Notes: a model not told the origin generated them from the sequence alone. A stretch of DNA of 54,170 bases from Pseudomonas fluorescens (GCF_902497895.1 NZ_CABVHQ010000040.1:1-54170); one strand, 5' to 3'; numbered from the stretch's first letter, positions 7,645 to 17,458 are shown. A program made the numbers and translations.

Positions 7645-9183
7645 TCAGGCCGCTTCAATCTTCCTGCGGTTCTGTACAACCTTGGCCAGATACTGCTGCA
7701 GTTTTTCCTGCTCCGCCGGGGTAGTGAACAACCCCAGCTTGCTGCGGCGCCAAAGAATGTCGTGAGCACTCATGGCCCATTCTTCGCTGCACAGGTAATC
7801 GACTTCGCGGGTGTAGAGTCCGCCACCGATGTGTTCGCCCAGATCGCTCAGGCTCCGCACGCCTTCCAGCAGGCGCCAGGTGCGGCTGCCATAAGTGGTG
7901 GCCCAACGGCTGGCGATTTCAATGGGTACCCAATCGAACTTGTCGCGGATCAGCGAGCTCAATGCCTGCGGGGTGGTCATGTCTTCGCCGCCGGGCAGAG
8001 TCGATTGCGCGGTCCAGCTCGGCTTGATGTCTTTAAAGAATGGCGCCAGTTGCGCCAGGGCCGATTCGGCCAGTTTGCGATAAGTCGTCAGCTTGCCACC
8101 GAACACCGACAACAATGGCGCTTCTGCCGCACTGCCGGACAAGGCCAGGGTGTAGTCGCGAGTCACGGCCGAAGGGTTGTCGGATTCGTCGTTGCACAGT
8201 GGGCGAACGCCGGAATAGCTGTGCAGGATGTCCTCGCGGTTCAGTCGCTTCTTGAAGTGCGCGTTGACCACCTTGAGCAGGTAATCGGTTTCGCCTTCGG
8301 TGATCGTCACTTTGGCCGGGTCGCCGGTGTATTCGCGATCGGTAGTACCAATCAGGGTGAAATGGTTCAGGTACGGAATAGCGAACACGATGCGCTGGTC
8401 TTCGTTCTGCAGAATGAAGGCGTTCGGCGCGTCGTAGAGTTTCGGCACGATCAGGTGGCTGCCCTGGATCAGGCGGATGCCGTACGGCGATTCCAGCTTC
8501 AGGTCATCGCGGATGAACTTGGCGACCCAGGGGCCGGCCGCATTCACCAGGGCTTTGGCGCGGATCGAGAACAGACTGCCGTCGGTGCGTTCCAGGTTCA
8601 GCTGCCACATGCCTTTGCTGCGCCGGGCGCTGACACAGCGGGTCTGGGTGTGAACGTGAGCACCTTTTTCGCGGGCGGCCATGGCGTTCAGGACCACCAG
8701 GCGGGCGTCATCGACCCAGCAATCGGAATATTCGAAGCCTTTGCTGATTTCTGCCTTGAGCGGGCTGTCGGCACCGAATTTCACGCTCTTGGAACCGGCG
8801 AGTTTTTCCCGCTTGCCCAGGTGGTCATAAAGGAACAGGCCGGCACGGATCATCCAGGCCGGACGCAGGTGCGGACGGTGCGGCAGCACGAAACGCATCG
8901 GTTTGACGATGTGCGGGGCTTTGGCCAGCAGCACTTCGCGTTCGGCCAGCGCTTCGCGCACCAGGCGGAACTCGTAATGTTCGAGATAGCGCAGGCCGCC
9001 GTGAATCAACTTGCTGCTGGCCGACGAGGTGTGGCTGGCCAGGTCGTCCTTCTCACAAAGGAATACCGACAGGCCGCGACCGGCGGCATCAGCTGCTATC
9101 CCTACACCGTTAATCCCACCACCGATGACGGCGATATCGTAGACCTCGGCGATAGGGGGCGTAGGCAAGGTAGAAGTGGGCAT
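7645..9183 (-). CDS. glpD: Aerobic glycerol-3-phosphate dehydrogenase GlpD
   Basis: This 512-residue FAD enzyme oxidises sn-glycerol 3-phosphate to dihydroxyacetone phosphate at the inner membrane and passes electrons to quinone. It has an N-terminal dinucleotide-binding motif IGGGINGVGIAADAAGRG (about residues 20-37), the GlpD signature SSASSKLIHGGLRYLE and VNAAGPWV in the centre. The length is normal for GlpD. It is the last gene of the glpFKRD block, but 403 bp of control DNA with candidate GlpR operators precede it, so it likely has its own promoter. Confidence 0.95.
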   Translation of the reverse strand: MPTSTLPTPPIAEVYDIAVIGGGINGVGIAADAAGRGLSVFLCEKDDLASHTSSASSKLIHGGLRYLEHYEFRLVREALAEREVLLAKAPHIVKPMRFVLPHRPHLRPAWMIRAGLFLYDHLGKREKLAGSKSVKFGADSPLKAEISKGFEYSDCWVDDARLVVLNAMAAREKGAHVHTQTRCVSARRSKGMWQLNLERTDGSLFSIRAKALVNAAGPWVAKFIRDDLKLESPYGIRLIQGSHLIVPKLYDAPNAFILQNEDQRIVFAIPYLNHFTLIGTTDREYTGDPAKVTITEGETDYLLKVVNAHFKKRLNREDILHSYSGVRPLCNDESDNPSAVTRDYTLALSGSAAEAPLLSVFGGKLTTYRKLAESALAQLAPFFKDIKPSWTAQSTLPGGEDMTTPQALSSLIRDKFDWVPIEIASRWATTYGSRTWRLLEGVRSLSDLGEHIGGGLYTREVDYLCSEEWAMSAHDILWRRSKLGLFTTPAEQEKLQQYLAKVVQNRRKIEAA

Positions 9184-9218
9184 CGGCTGGCCTCGGGTTC
9201 TTTATAATATTTGAATTC

Positions 9219-9245
9219 GAACATTAATGTTCATTTTCGAAAATG
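9219..9245. promoter_or_regulatory. Candidate GlpR operators upstream of glpD
   Basis: Two overlapping near-palindromes lie 36-62 bp upstream of glpD: the perfect GAACATTAATGTTC (9219-9232) and AATGTTCATTTTCGAAAATG (9226-9245). The second closely resembles the E. coli GlpR operator pattern ATGTTCG...CGAACAT. The interpretation rests on similarity and on glpR being adjacent. Confidence 0.65.
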
Positions 9246-9310
9246 GTAGCGCATAAACAAGAACACGGCCAGTCATCTTCGATTGAAAATACTGATCGAA
9301 GACGGCCGAA

Positions 9311-9330
9311 AGGAATATTTTCGAACATTT
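9311..9330. promoter_or_regulatory. Additional candidate GlpR half-operator
   Basis: AATATTTTCGAACATTTT repeats the TTTTCGAACAT half of the operator found nearer glpD. Spacing of about 90 bp from the first site would allow looping or a second dimer. Confidence 0.45.
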
Positions 9331-9394
9331 TAGCGGGTGGGGGGCGGACGCACGGTCTATGTGGCAAGGGCTCTCGGTTAAGCTTTTACTCGGT

Positions 9395-9567
9395 CCGTAG
9401 CAGTTGCCGAAGGCTGCGTTCGACTGCGAAGCAGGCGAAAATCCTGCTTGAACGGTTTGTCGGGAATACCGCAGCGCCTGATTTTACGACCGCTTCGCGG
9501 CCGAACGCAGCCTTCGGCAGCTGCTACGGGGGCTCGCCGCAGCAAGCTCCCTCGCCACAAGGGAGCC
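9395..9567. repeat. Inverted REP pair (GTAGCAGNTGCC family) plus partial second REP
   Basis: CCGTAGCAGTTGCCGAAGGC (start 9395) is mirrored by an arm ending at 9529, around a spacer with GCCTGATTTTACGAC. That spacer phrase recurs at the very end of the window. Directly adjoining at 9546-9566 is a short GCTCCCT/AGGGAGC hairpin from the TGTGGCGAGGGAGC REP family. Together they fill the glpR-glpD gap near the glpR stop. Confidence 0.85.
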
Positions 9568-9586
9568 TTGCTCAGCTTATAGAGGG

Positions 9587-10342
9587 CTAAACCACTTCCA
9601 GCCGAATCTTGTGCTGACTCAGCAGCTGCGCCAGCGCTGGCACTGGCGGTTGATCTGTGACCAGGCAATCGATCAGGCTGATCGGTCCCAGCCGAACCAT
9701 GGCGTTGCGCCCGAACTTACTGGAGTCGGCCGCCAGTATGACTTGTCGGGCGTTGGCGATGATCGCCTGGGAGACCCGCACTTCCTGATAGTCGAAATCC
9801 AGCAGGCTGCCGTCTTCATCAATGCCGCTGATGCCGACCAGGGCGAAGTCGACCTTGAACTGGTTGATGAAGTCCACACTGGCCTGGCCGACGACGCCAC
9901 CGTCGCGGCGCACATTGCCGCCGGCCAGCAGAACTTCGAAATCATCCTTGGCGCTGAGGATCGAGGCGACGTGCAGGTTGTTGGTGATCACCTTGAGCTG
10001 GGTGTGATTGAGCAGTGCCCGGGCGATGGATTCGGTGGTGGTGCCGATATTGATGAACAGCGAGGCATGATCGGGGATCTGCGCGGCGATGGCTTCGGCG
10101 ATGCGTTGTTTCTCATCGCGCATTTGATCGGCTCGCATGGCGTAGGCGGTGTTTTCTACGCTCGAATCGTAAGCTGCGCCGCCGTGATAGCGACGCAACA
10201 GGTTTACTTCCGCCAATTGATTGATATCGCGGCGGATGGTTTGCGGTGTAACGACGAACAGCGTAGCCATTTCCTCGATGCTGACATAGCCGCGTTCGCG
10301 GACCAGTTCGAGGATTTGCTGCTGACGGGGAGGCAGATTCAT
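9587..10342 (-). CDS. glpR: Glycerol-3-phosphate regulon repressor GlpR (DeoR family)
   Basis: This 251-residue DeoR-family repressor has an N-terminal winged helix-turn-helix (about residues 5-57) with VSIEEMATLFVVTPQTIRRD. The C-terminal sugar-phosphate isomerase-like effector domain (about 75-250) includes FINIGTTTE and VGISGIDEDGSLLDFD. It represses the glp genes and releases DNA on binding glycerol 3-phosphate. It lies between glpK and glpD on the same strand, and AAGGAAGCCCC precedes the ATG. The operator-like sites upstream of glpD and glpF fit its job. Confidence 0.93.
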   Translation of the reverse strand: MNLPPRQQQILELVRERGYVSIEEMATLFVVTPQTIRRDINQLAEVNLLRRYHGGAAYDSSVENTAYAMRADQMRDEKQRIAEAIAAQIPDHASLFINIGTTTESIARALLNHTQLKVITNNLHVASILSAKDDFEVLLAGGNVRRDGGVVGQASVDFINQFKVDFALVGISGIDEDGSLLDFDYQEVRVSQAIIANARQVILAADSSKFGRNAMVRLGPISLIDCLVTDQPPVPALAQLLSQHKIRLEVV

Positions 10343-10437
10343 GGGGCTTCCTTGGGGCTGCCGTGCAAAATGCGCCCATGATGCCGCAGGAATCCACTCC
10401 CGGCCAGTTACATACGGATACGAGTCCTTGCTCTAGC

Positions 10438-11943
<1,506 letters not shown>

Positions 11944-11983
11944 GTCGATTGCCTTGGACTAAATAGGGTTGAAATTCAGCGAA

Positions 11984-12016
11984 CGTGAACGCCGCAGGAG
12001 GGCAGTGGCGTTCACG
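11984..12016 (-). other. Hairpin between glpF and glpK
   Basis: CGTGAACGCC and GGCGTTCACG form a perfect 10-bp stem around a 13-base loop, 10 bases beyond the glpF stop. No U-run follows, so it may stabilise glpF mRNA or partly limit read-through into glpK. Confidence 0.6.
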
Positions 12017-12025
12017 CAGCCTGTA

Positions 12026-12877
12026 TCAAGATGCCCGGACCTTGCCTTTGACGAGGTGTTCGACATCCGTTGCAGCAGGTGTGGCGCTGGGTAAATGACG
12101 GGCAATCAGCCCGCGATAGGCAGCAGCGCCGAGGCAGGCACCTATGATCGGTGCAAAAATCGGAATCAGGAAGTACGGGATATCGCGCCCGCCGGTGAAG
12201 GATATTTCACCCCAGCCGGCGACGAAGGTCATCAGTTTAGGACCGAAATCCCGCGCCGGGTTCATCGCAAAACCGGTCAATGGACCCATCGCGCTACCAA
12301 TAACGGCAATCAGCAGGCCGATCAGCAAGGGCGCCAGCGGGCCACGTGGCAGGCCGTTATTGTCATCGGTCAGGGACATGATCACGCCCATCAGGATCGC
12401 GGTGATGATCACCTCAACCAGGAACGCCTGGCCGGTGGAGAGGGCGGGGTGCGGGTAGGTGGAAAACACCGACGCCAGTTCGAGGCTGGCCTGGGTGCCT
12501 CGGATCATGTGATGGGTTTGTTCGTAATCGAAGAACAGGTTGCTGTAAAGCGTGTAAACCAACAACGCCGAGCAAAAGGCTCCGGCGACTTGGGCGAGGA
12601 TGTAGAACGGCAGTTTGCGCTTATCGAAATCGGTAAAAACGCACAGTGCAATGCTGACAGCCGGATTGAGATGGGCGCCGGAAATGCCTGCGGTCAGGTA
12701 GATCGCCATGCTCACGCCGATCCCCCAGATGATGCTGATTTCCCATAAGCCAAAGCTGGCACCCGCGACCTTGAGCGCGGCGACGCAGCCGGTACCAAAG
12801 AAGATCAATAAGGCAGTACCCAGGAACTCGGCCATGCATTGGCTCGAGAGCGAAGGTTGTTGTAAAGCAGTCGTCAT
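12026..12877 (-). CDS. glpF: Glycerol facilitator GlpF (aquaglyceroporin)
   Basis: This 283-residue MIP-family channel has six transmembrane helices and the two pore motifs SGAHLNPAV (Asn71) and GFAMNPARD (Asn206). The Asp after the second NPAR is the mark of glycerol facilitators as opposed to water-only channels. It passively admits glycerol, which GlpK traps. The ATG at 12877 is chosen because GAGG lies upstream and the helices begin soon after; an in-frame start at 13033 would add 52 non-conserved residues. It is first in the glpFKR(D) transcript, with a candidate GlpR operator about 115 bp upstream. Confidence 0.94.
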   Translation of the reverse strand: MTTALQQPSLSSQCMAEFLGTALLIFFGTGCVAALKVAGASFGLWEISIIWGIGVSMAIYLTAGISGAHLNPAVSIALCVFTDFDKRKLPFYILAQVAGAFCSALLVYTLYSNLFFDYEQTHHMIRGTQASLELASVFSTYPHPALSTGQAFLVEVIITAILMGVIMSLTDDNNGLPRGPLAPLLIGLLIAVIGSAMGPLTGFAMNPARDFGPKLMTFVAGWGEISFTGGRDIPYFLIPIFAPIIGACLGAAAYRGLIARHLPSATPAATDVEHLVKGKVRAS

Positions 12878-12992
12878 TGAAAACCTCGTTTTTTGTTGTT
12901 GTCTGGCGCGTCCGAAAATGATTGGAGCGCGATTTTCTCCAAGATCCTTGTCTCGGCTTACTGCTGGGTACGACTCTGGAACGGGTTGCATA

Positions 12993-13012
12993 TTCACATT
13001 CGAAAAAATATA
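12993..13012. promoter_or_regulatory. Candidate GlpR operator upstream of glpF
   Basis: On minus this reads TATATTTTTTCGAATGTGAA, sharing the TTTTCGAA core and flanks with the sites upstream of glpD. It lies in the 367-bp gap between glpF and the divergent YbaK gene. No gene is seen in the rest of that gap. Confidence 0.5.
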
Positions 13013-13244
13013 GACAAGAAACGCTGCTGTCAAAGGTCGAAAGTGAACTATCTGTCATATTTTAACTATTAGTCTTGTGAATGATCGCGTTGCGGGCATG
13101 ACGAAACGTCTGCGATGTCCGGCGTTATGGCCAACGGATTCAACCGATGGCGTGCGTAATGCCTGCGTAATAGAGCCTTTTTCCTGTTGATGGCCTAGAA
13201 TCCTGCATCAGCGTTTTTCTCCATTGGTCACGTCCGGAGCTGCC

Positions 13245-13715
13245 ATGACACCTGCATTGGATTTGTTGAAAAAAGTTCGGGCTGAACATCGAGTGCACAG
13301 TTACGAACATGATCCGAAGGCAGCTTCCTACGGGCTGGAGGCCGCGGAAAAGCTCGGGCTCGATCCGGCCCAAGTGTTCAAGACCCTCTTGGCCGCCAGC
13401 GAAAAGGGCGAATTGTTGGTGGCGGTTGTGCCGGTCGTCGGAAGTCTGGATTTGAAGGCGCTGGCCATTGCTGCGGGCGTCAAGAAAGTCGAAATGGCCG
13501 ACCCGGCTGCCGCGCAACGGGCGACCGGTTACCTGCTGGGTGGGATCAGTCCGCTGGGGCAGAAGAAGCGTTTACGGACTTTTATCGATAACAGTGCGCA
13601 ACCCTTCATCTGTATTTTTGTCAGCGCCGGGCGTCGAGGTCTTGAGGTCGAGTTGTCGCCTGCGGTGCTCGCCGAGCATACCCAGGCCAGATTTGCCGAT
13701 ATTGGTCGGGCCTGA
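13245..13715 (+). CDS. ybaK: Cys-tRNA(Pro)/prolyl-tRNA editing deacylase, YbaK/EbsC family
   Basis: This 156-residue protein has the YbaK/ProX fold: an N-terminal YEHDPKAASYGLEAAEKLG segment, the hydrophobic TLLAASEKGELLVAVVPV strand and the conserved GYLLGGISPLGQKKRLRTFID motif. The family hydrolyses mischarged Cys-tRNA(Pro). The ATG at 13245 has GGAG upstream and is preferred to a TTG at 13224. It stands alone, divergent from glpF. Assignment between YbaK and another member of the superfamily is by motif only. Confidence 0.88.
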   Translation: MTPALDLLKKVRAEHRVHSYEHDPKAASYGLEAAEKLGLDPAQVFKTLLAASEKGELLVAVVPVVGSLDLKALAIAAGVKKVEMADPAAAQRATGYLLGGISPLGQKKRLRTFIDNSAQPFICIFVSAGRRGLEVELSPAVLAEHTQARFADIGRA

Positions 13716-13809
13716 TTGCCTGGGCTGGCGCTGTATGGCGCAAATGATCTAGCCCCGGTCCGTATCCGGGTGCGTACTCGCTGTCGCATATTCAAGGAGA
13801 GGTATAGTC

Positions 13810-14592
13810 ATGCAACTTGAGTTTCATCAGGTCGACGCGTTCAGCGAGCGGCCATTCAGTGGCAACCCGGCAATGGTCTATCGGCTCGATGCATGGCTCG
13901 CCGATGAACTGATGCAGAAAATCGCTGCCGAGCACAATCTGGCCGAAACCGCTTTTCTGGTGCGCGAAGGCCAGGGCTGGCATATCCGCTGGTTCACACC
14001 CACCACTGAGGTGCCACTCTGTGGGCATGCCACGCTGGCCAGCGCCCATGTCTTGTTCGAGGTGTATCGAGAGCCGGTCGAGCGACTGGACTTCATCAGC
14101 AAGTCCGGCCCGTTGAGCGTCAGCAAGGAAGGCGCTCGGCTTTGGCTGGATTTCCCGGCGTTGCTGCCTCGCGAGGTGGGCGTGACCCTGGACGTGGAGC
14201 GGGCGCTGGGTCTGGAAGTGGTGGATGTATTAGGTTCCAACGAGTTGTTCGTGGTCCTGGAGTCGGAGCAGGCAGTGCTTGATTGCAAGCCGGACATGGC
14301 CGCTTTGGCGAAGCTGCCTTGGCCGGGTGCGATCGTTACGGCACGAGGCAGCCAGCATGATTTTGTCTCGCGCTATTTCGCCCCGGCGATCGGGATCAAT
14401 GAAGACCCAGTGACCGGCTCGACCCATTGCAGCCTGATCCCCTACTGGTCGCGACGCTTGGGCAAGACGAGCCTGACGGCGTACCAGTGTTCGGCGCGGG
14501 GCGGGGAGTTGTTCTGCCGGCTGGAAGGGAATCGGGTGAAAATCGGCGGGAATGCGACGCTGGTGGCTAGCGGGAAGTTGATGTTGGGCTGA
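13810..14592 (+). CDS. PhzF family protein (isomerase/epimerase-like)
   Basis: This 260-residue protein has the diaminopimelate epimerase-like two-lobed fold of PhzF/YddE. It begins FHQVDAFSERPFSGNPA, with catalytic Glu46 in HNLAETAF. It also has the PTTEVPLCGHATLASAHVLF anion-binding motif and, near the end, EDPVTGSTHCSLIPYW. There is no phenazine cluster nearby, so the substrate is unknown and the name reflects family only. An AAGGAGAGG ribosome-binding site precedes the ATG. Confidence 0.88.
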   Translation: MQLEFHQVDAFSERPFSGNPAMVYRLDAWLADELMQKIAAEHNLAETAFLVREGQGWHIRWFTPTTEVPLCGHATLASAHVLFEVYREPVERLDFISKSGPLSVSKEGARLWLDFPALLPREVGVTLDVERALGLEVVDVLGSNELFVVLESEQAVLDCKPDMAALAKLPWPGAIVTARGSQHDFVSRYFAPAIGINEDPVTGSTHCSLIPYWSRRLGKTSLTAYQCSARGGELFCRLEGNRVKIGGNATLVASGKLMLG

Positions 14593-14613
14593 CGTGAGAT
14601 TGTGGAAACCTTG

Positions 14614-14715
14614 AAAAGATCGCAGCCTGCGGCAGCTCCTACGCCGATCGAGTACATCCGCAAATTTTCGGGTGTACGCAAATCCTGTAGGAGCTGCCGC
14701 AGGCTGCGATCTTTT
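14614..14715. repeat. Inverted pair of GTAGGAGCTGCC REP elements
   Basis: Arms at 14614-14642 and 14687-14715 are exact reverse complements around a 44-bp spacer. The pair sits between two convergent genes, where the stem could act as a two-way transcript end. Confidence 0.9.
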
Positions 14716-14724
14716 GGCATCGGC

Positions 14725-15834
14725 TCAACTGGCGGCGCTGTACCGCCGAACCCCGGAATCCGCAGGTGGTATCTGCGCTGCGATGCTGCCGGACGCCTGG
14801 AACAACACCAGATGCTCCGCCGCCACGCGAATGCCGACATCGACACCCACCAGATGATCGGCATGGCTCGGGAAGATCGACTCCAGCAGGCTGCCGGTTG
14901 GCAACTGCAGGCGATACAAGGTCGAAGCGCCGAGGAAGGTCTTGCCAATGATCCGCGCTTTCAGCTCGCTGTCCGGCGCATAGACGATATCGTCCGGACG
15001 CAGCAGCACGTCGACAGCGCAGCCAATCGGCCAGGTGTAGGCGCGATTGCCGCGCAGTACACCCAGTTCGGTCTGTACCGATTCAGGGCTCTGCAACTGG
15101 CCGCGAATGAAATAACCCTGGCCGATAAAGCTCGCGACAAAGGGCGTGAACGGCTCGTGGTAGAGGTTGTAGGGGGTGTCCCACTGCTCCAGTCGACCTT
15201 CCTTGAACACGCCGACATGATCGCTGACGGCGAAGGCTTCTTCCTGGTCATGGGTCACCAGGATTGCGCTGGTACCACGCAGCTTGAGAATGTCCCGCAC
15301 CTCATGGCTGAGCTTGCGGCGCAGTTCGCCATCGAGGTTGGAGAAGGGTTCGTCGAGCAACAGCAATTGCGGTTCTGGCGCCAGGGCCCGAGCCAGTGCG
15401 ACACGCTGCTGCTGGCCGCCCGATAACTCGTGAGGAAAGCGCTTGCCGAGGGTTTTCAGGTTGACCAGCTCGAGCAACTCGTCGGTCACGCGGTCCTTTT
15501 GCGGATGCTTGCGGATCCCGAAGGCGATGTTCTCGGCCACGCTCAGGTGCGGAAACAGCGCGTAGTCCTGGAACACCATGCCGATCCGCCGCTTCTCGGG
15601 CGCCAGGGTGAAGCCGGCACTGGAGATGACTTCGCCGGCCAGGGTGATTTCCCCTTCATGCACCGGCTCGAAACCGGCAATCGCTCGCAGGGTGGTGGTC
15701 TTGCCGCAACCGGACGAGCCTAGGAGGCAACCGATATCCCCAGCGTTGAGGTGCAGATTGAGGTTCTGTACGACCCGCTGGTTGTGGTATCCGCACGCCA
15801 GGTTGCGCAGGTTGAGCAGTAATGTCTGGCTCAT
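14725..15834 (-). CDS. ABC transporter ATP-binding protein (FbpC/PotA type)
   Basis: This 369-residue ATPase has a nucleotide-binding domain (about residues 5-240) with Walker A GSSGCGKTT, signature LSGGQQQR, Walker B LLLLDEPFSNLD and switch VTHDQEE. A C-terminal TOBE-like domain (about 280-350) includes VLLRPDDIVY. This layout is found in Fe3+, spermidine and sulfate importers (CUT-like/FbpC). No permease or binding protein lies nearby. The start overlaps the argF stop by 4 bp, so it is co-translated with argF. As I recall, the same pairing is conserved in P. aeruginosa. The substrate cannot be read from the sequence. Confidence 0.85.
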   Translation of the reverse strand: MSQTLLLNLRNLACGYHNQRVVQNLNLHLNAGDIGCLLGSSGCGKTTTLRAIAGFEPVHEGEITLAGEVISSAGFTLAPEKRRIGMVFQDYALFPHLSVAENIAFGIRKHPQKDRVTDELLELVNLKTLGKRFPHELSGGQQQRVALARALAPEPQLLLLDEPFSNLDGELRRKLSHEVRDILKLRGTSAILVTHDQEEAFAVSDHVGVFKEGRLEQWDTPYNLYHEPFTPFVASFIGQGYFIRGQLQSPESVQTELGVLRGNRAYTWPIGCAVDVLLRPDDIVYAPDSELKARIIGKTFLGASTLYRLQLPTGSLLESIFPSHADHLVGVDVGIRVAAEHLVLFQASGSIAAQIPPADSGVRRYSAAS

Positions 15835-16751
15835 GCGTGGTGGTACGCCGGCTCGACCAGGAACTCAAGCAGGGCCTTTTGCGCATGAAGACGGTTTTCC
15901 GCCTGGTCCCAGGCGACAGAGCGCGGGTCGTCGAGCAAGTCGAGGCTGATTTCTTCGCCGCGGTGGGCGGGCAGGCAGTGCATGAACAGCACGTCCGGCG
16001 CGGCGATGTCGAGCAGGGCGCGGGTCACCTGGAAAGGGGTGAACATGGCCAGGCGCTTGGCGGTTTCTTCTTCCTGGCCCATGGAGGTCCAGACATCGGT
16101 GCTGACCAGGTGCGCGCCGAGCACGGCGTCGCGCGGATCGCGGACGATGGTCACGCGATCGCCGGCCTTGGCCACGAACTCTGCATTCGGCTCGAAACCT
16201 TGCGGGCAGGCGATGCGCAGTTGGAAGTCGAACTGAATGGCCGCTTCTATATAACTGTTGCACATGTTGTTGCCGTCGCCGATCCAGGCCACGGTCTTGC
16301 CCTGGATCGAGCCACGATGTTCGAGGAAGGTCTGCATGTCGGCCAGCAACTGGCACGGATGCAGGTCATCGGACAGGCCATTGATCACTGGCACCCGGGA
16401 GTTGGCGGCGAATTCGGTCAGGGTACTGTGGGCAAAGGTACGGATCATCACGGCATCGAGCATGCTCGACATGACGATAGCGCAATCGCCGATCGGCTCG
16501 CCACGGCCTAGCTGGGTATCGCGGGGCGAGAGGAAGATCGCCTGGCCACCCAGCTGGATCATGCCGGCTTCGAACGAGATCCGGGTGCGGGTCGAGGACT
16601 TCTCGAAAATCATCCCGAGGACGCGGTTTTTCAAAGGCTCGAACAGTACGCCGCGATTACGCAGGTCCTTCAGCTCGATGCCACGACGAATCACGCTGAC
16701 CAGCTCTTCGGGCGTGCAATCCATCAGGGAGAGAAAGTGCCTTGCGCTCAT
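15831..16751 (-). CDS. argF: Ornithine carbamoyltransferase, anabolic (ArgF)
   Basis: This 306-residue enzyme joins carbamoyl phosphate and ornithine to give citrulline in arginine synthesis. It shows the carbamoyl-phosphate loop EKSSTRTRISFE (about residues 44-55), HPCQLLADMQT, the SMGQEEE loop and HCLPAHRGEEIS near the C-terminus. Its size fits the anabolic enzyme; the catabolic ArcB is about 336 residues. A second ATG one codon upstream (16754) is possible. AAAGG precedes both. The next step's enzyme, ArgG, is also in this window at 25155. Confidence 0.93.
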   Translation of the reverse strand: MSARHFLSLMDCTPEELVSVIRRGIELKDLRNRGVLFEPLKNRVLGMIFEKSSTRTRISFEAGMIQLGGQAIFLSPRDTQLGRGEPIGDCAIVMSSMLDAVMIRTFAHSTLTEFAANSRVPVINGLSDDLHPCQLLADMQTFLEHRGSIQGKTVAWIGDGNNMCNSYIEAAIQFDFQLRIACPQGFEPNAEFVAKAGDRVTIVRDPRDAVLGAHLVSTDVWTSMGQEEETAKRLAMFTPFQVTRALLDIAAPDVLFMHCLPAHRGEEISLDLLDDPRSVAWDQAENRLHAQKALLEFLVEPAYHHA

Positions 16752-16754
16752 CAT

Positions 16755-17167
16755 TAACTACCTTTTTGCAACAGACCGCAGATACTCAAAGCCTTGTTTA
16801 ATTGAAAAACGGGCGAGACCTGCGGCGAAAGCCGCACGGGGCGACGAAATAGGGGAAGGCGCGATCTTGACATTAAATGTCGCGTCTTTCCAATAGGGCT
16901 ACGGTTCTTAGGGGAGTTCAGAGGGGCTACGAGGAGGTCGCGGTAGCGCTTTTGAAGCCTGTTTCCTGACAGTAGCCTGTCATTTGTACACTGCCCTCGC
17001 GCGCCTTGGCAATCGAACGGCGCGCAGAAAGCAGCCAGACGGTCGTTTTCGACTCGTCAGCCGAGGCGTTTGCGAGCAGGATCTACCAGGCCGACCTGGC
17101 ATAAACATTTCTTAATCTCAGGTGTTGGGCTATAAAGGTCCTACGAGTGAAACAGGGAGTTTCTGCA
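16755..17167. other. argF / small-protein intergenic region
   Basis: This is the divergent 413-bp space between argF and the gene at 17168. It holds a candidate ArgR site (16878-16893) and a short inverted repeat, GCGCGCC/GGCGCGC, at 16999-17025. I see no gene in it. Confidence 0.6.
16878..16893 (+). promoter_or_regulatory. Candidate ArgR binding site upstream of argF
   Basis: TGTCGCGTCTTTCCAA matches the TGTCGC-N8-AA pattern I recall for Pseudomonas ArgR. It is about 127 bp upstream of argF, on the strand opposite to it. The position is plausible for arginine repression, but the second half-site is not obvious. Confidence 0.4.
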
Positions 17168-17458
17168 ATGGAAGCAAAAGAACAGCAATTGATGGAACTA
17201 CTGGGTCTCACGGCACGCTCCCTGACCCACCTCACCGCCTCCATGACCTCGATGTCCTTCGAGTTGCTGCGCAGTGAAGATCGCGTGACTCAGGCCGCGG
17301 GTCGACGCATGATCGATCGCATGGCGACCATCAGTGCCGGGCTCGACGAGCACTGGCGACTGATCGGCGAACTCACCGGGGTCCATGTGGCCCACGAGCA
17401 GATCGAAACCATTCAGGAAATCCAGTTGCAGCGCACGCCCGGGCCGTCACTGAGCTGA
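17168..17458 (+). CDS. Small conserved protein of unknown function (96 aa)
   Basis: This 96-residue, soluble, predominantly helical protein begins MEAKEQQLMELLGLTARS and contains a Thr/Ser/Met-rich middle (SLTHLTASMTSMSFELLRSED). It has no Cys, signal peptide or membrane segment. The ATG at 17168 has GGGAG upstream and is preferred to one at 17147. I recognise no family. It lies 137 bp ahead of the molybdopterin oxidoreductase on the same strand, so joint transcription is possible but not shown. Confidence 0.75.
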   Translation: MEAKEQQLMELLGLTARSLTHLTASMTSMSFELLRSEDRVTQAAGRRMIDRMATISAGLDEHWRLIGELTGVHVAHEQIETIQEIQLQRTPGPSLS

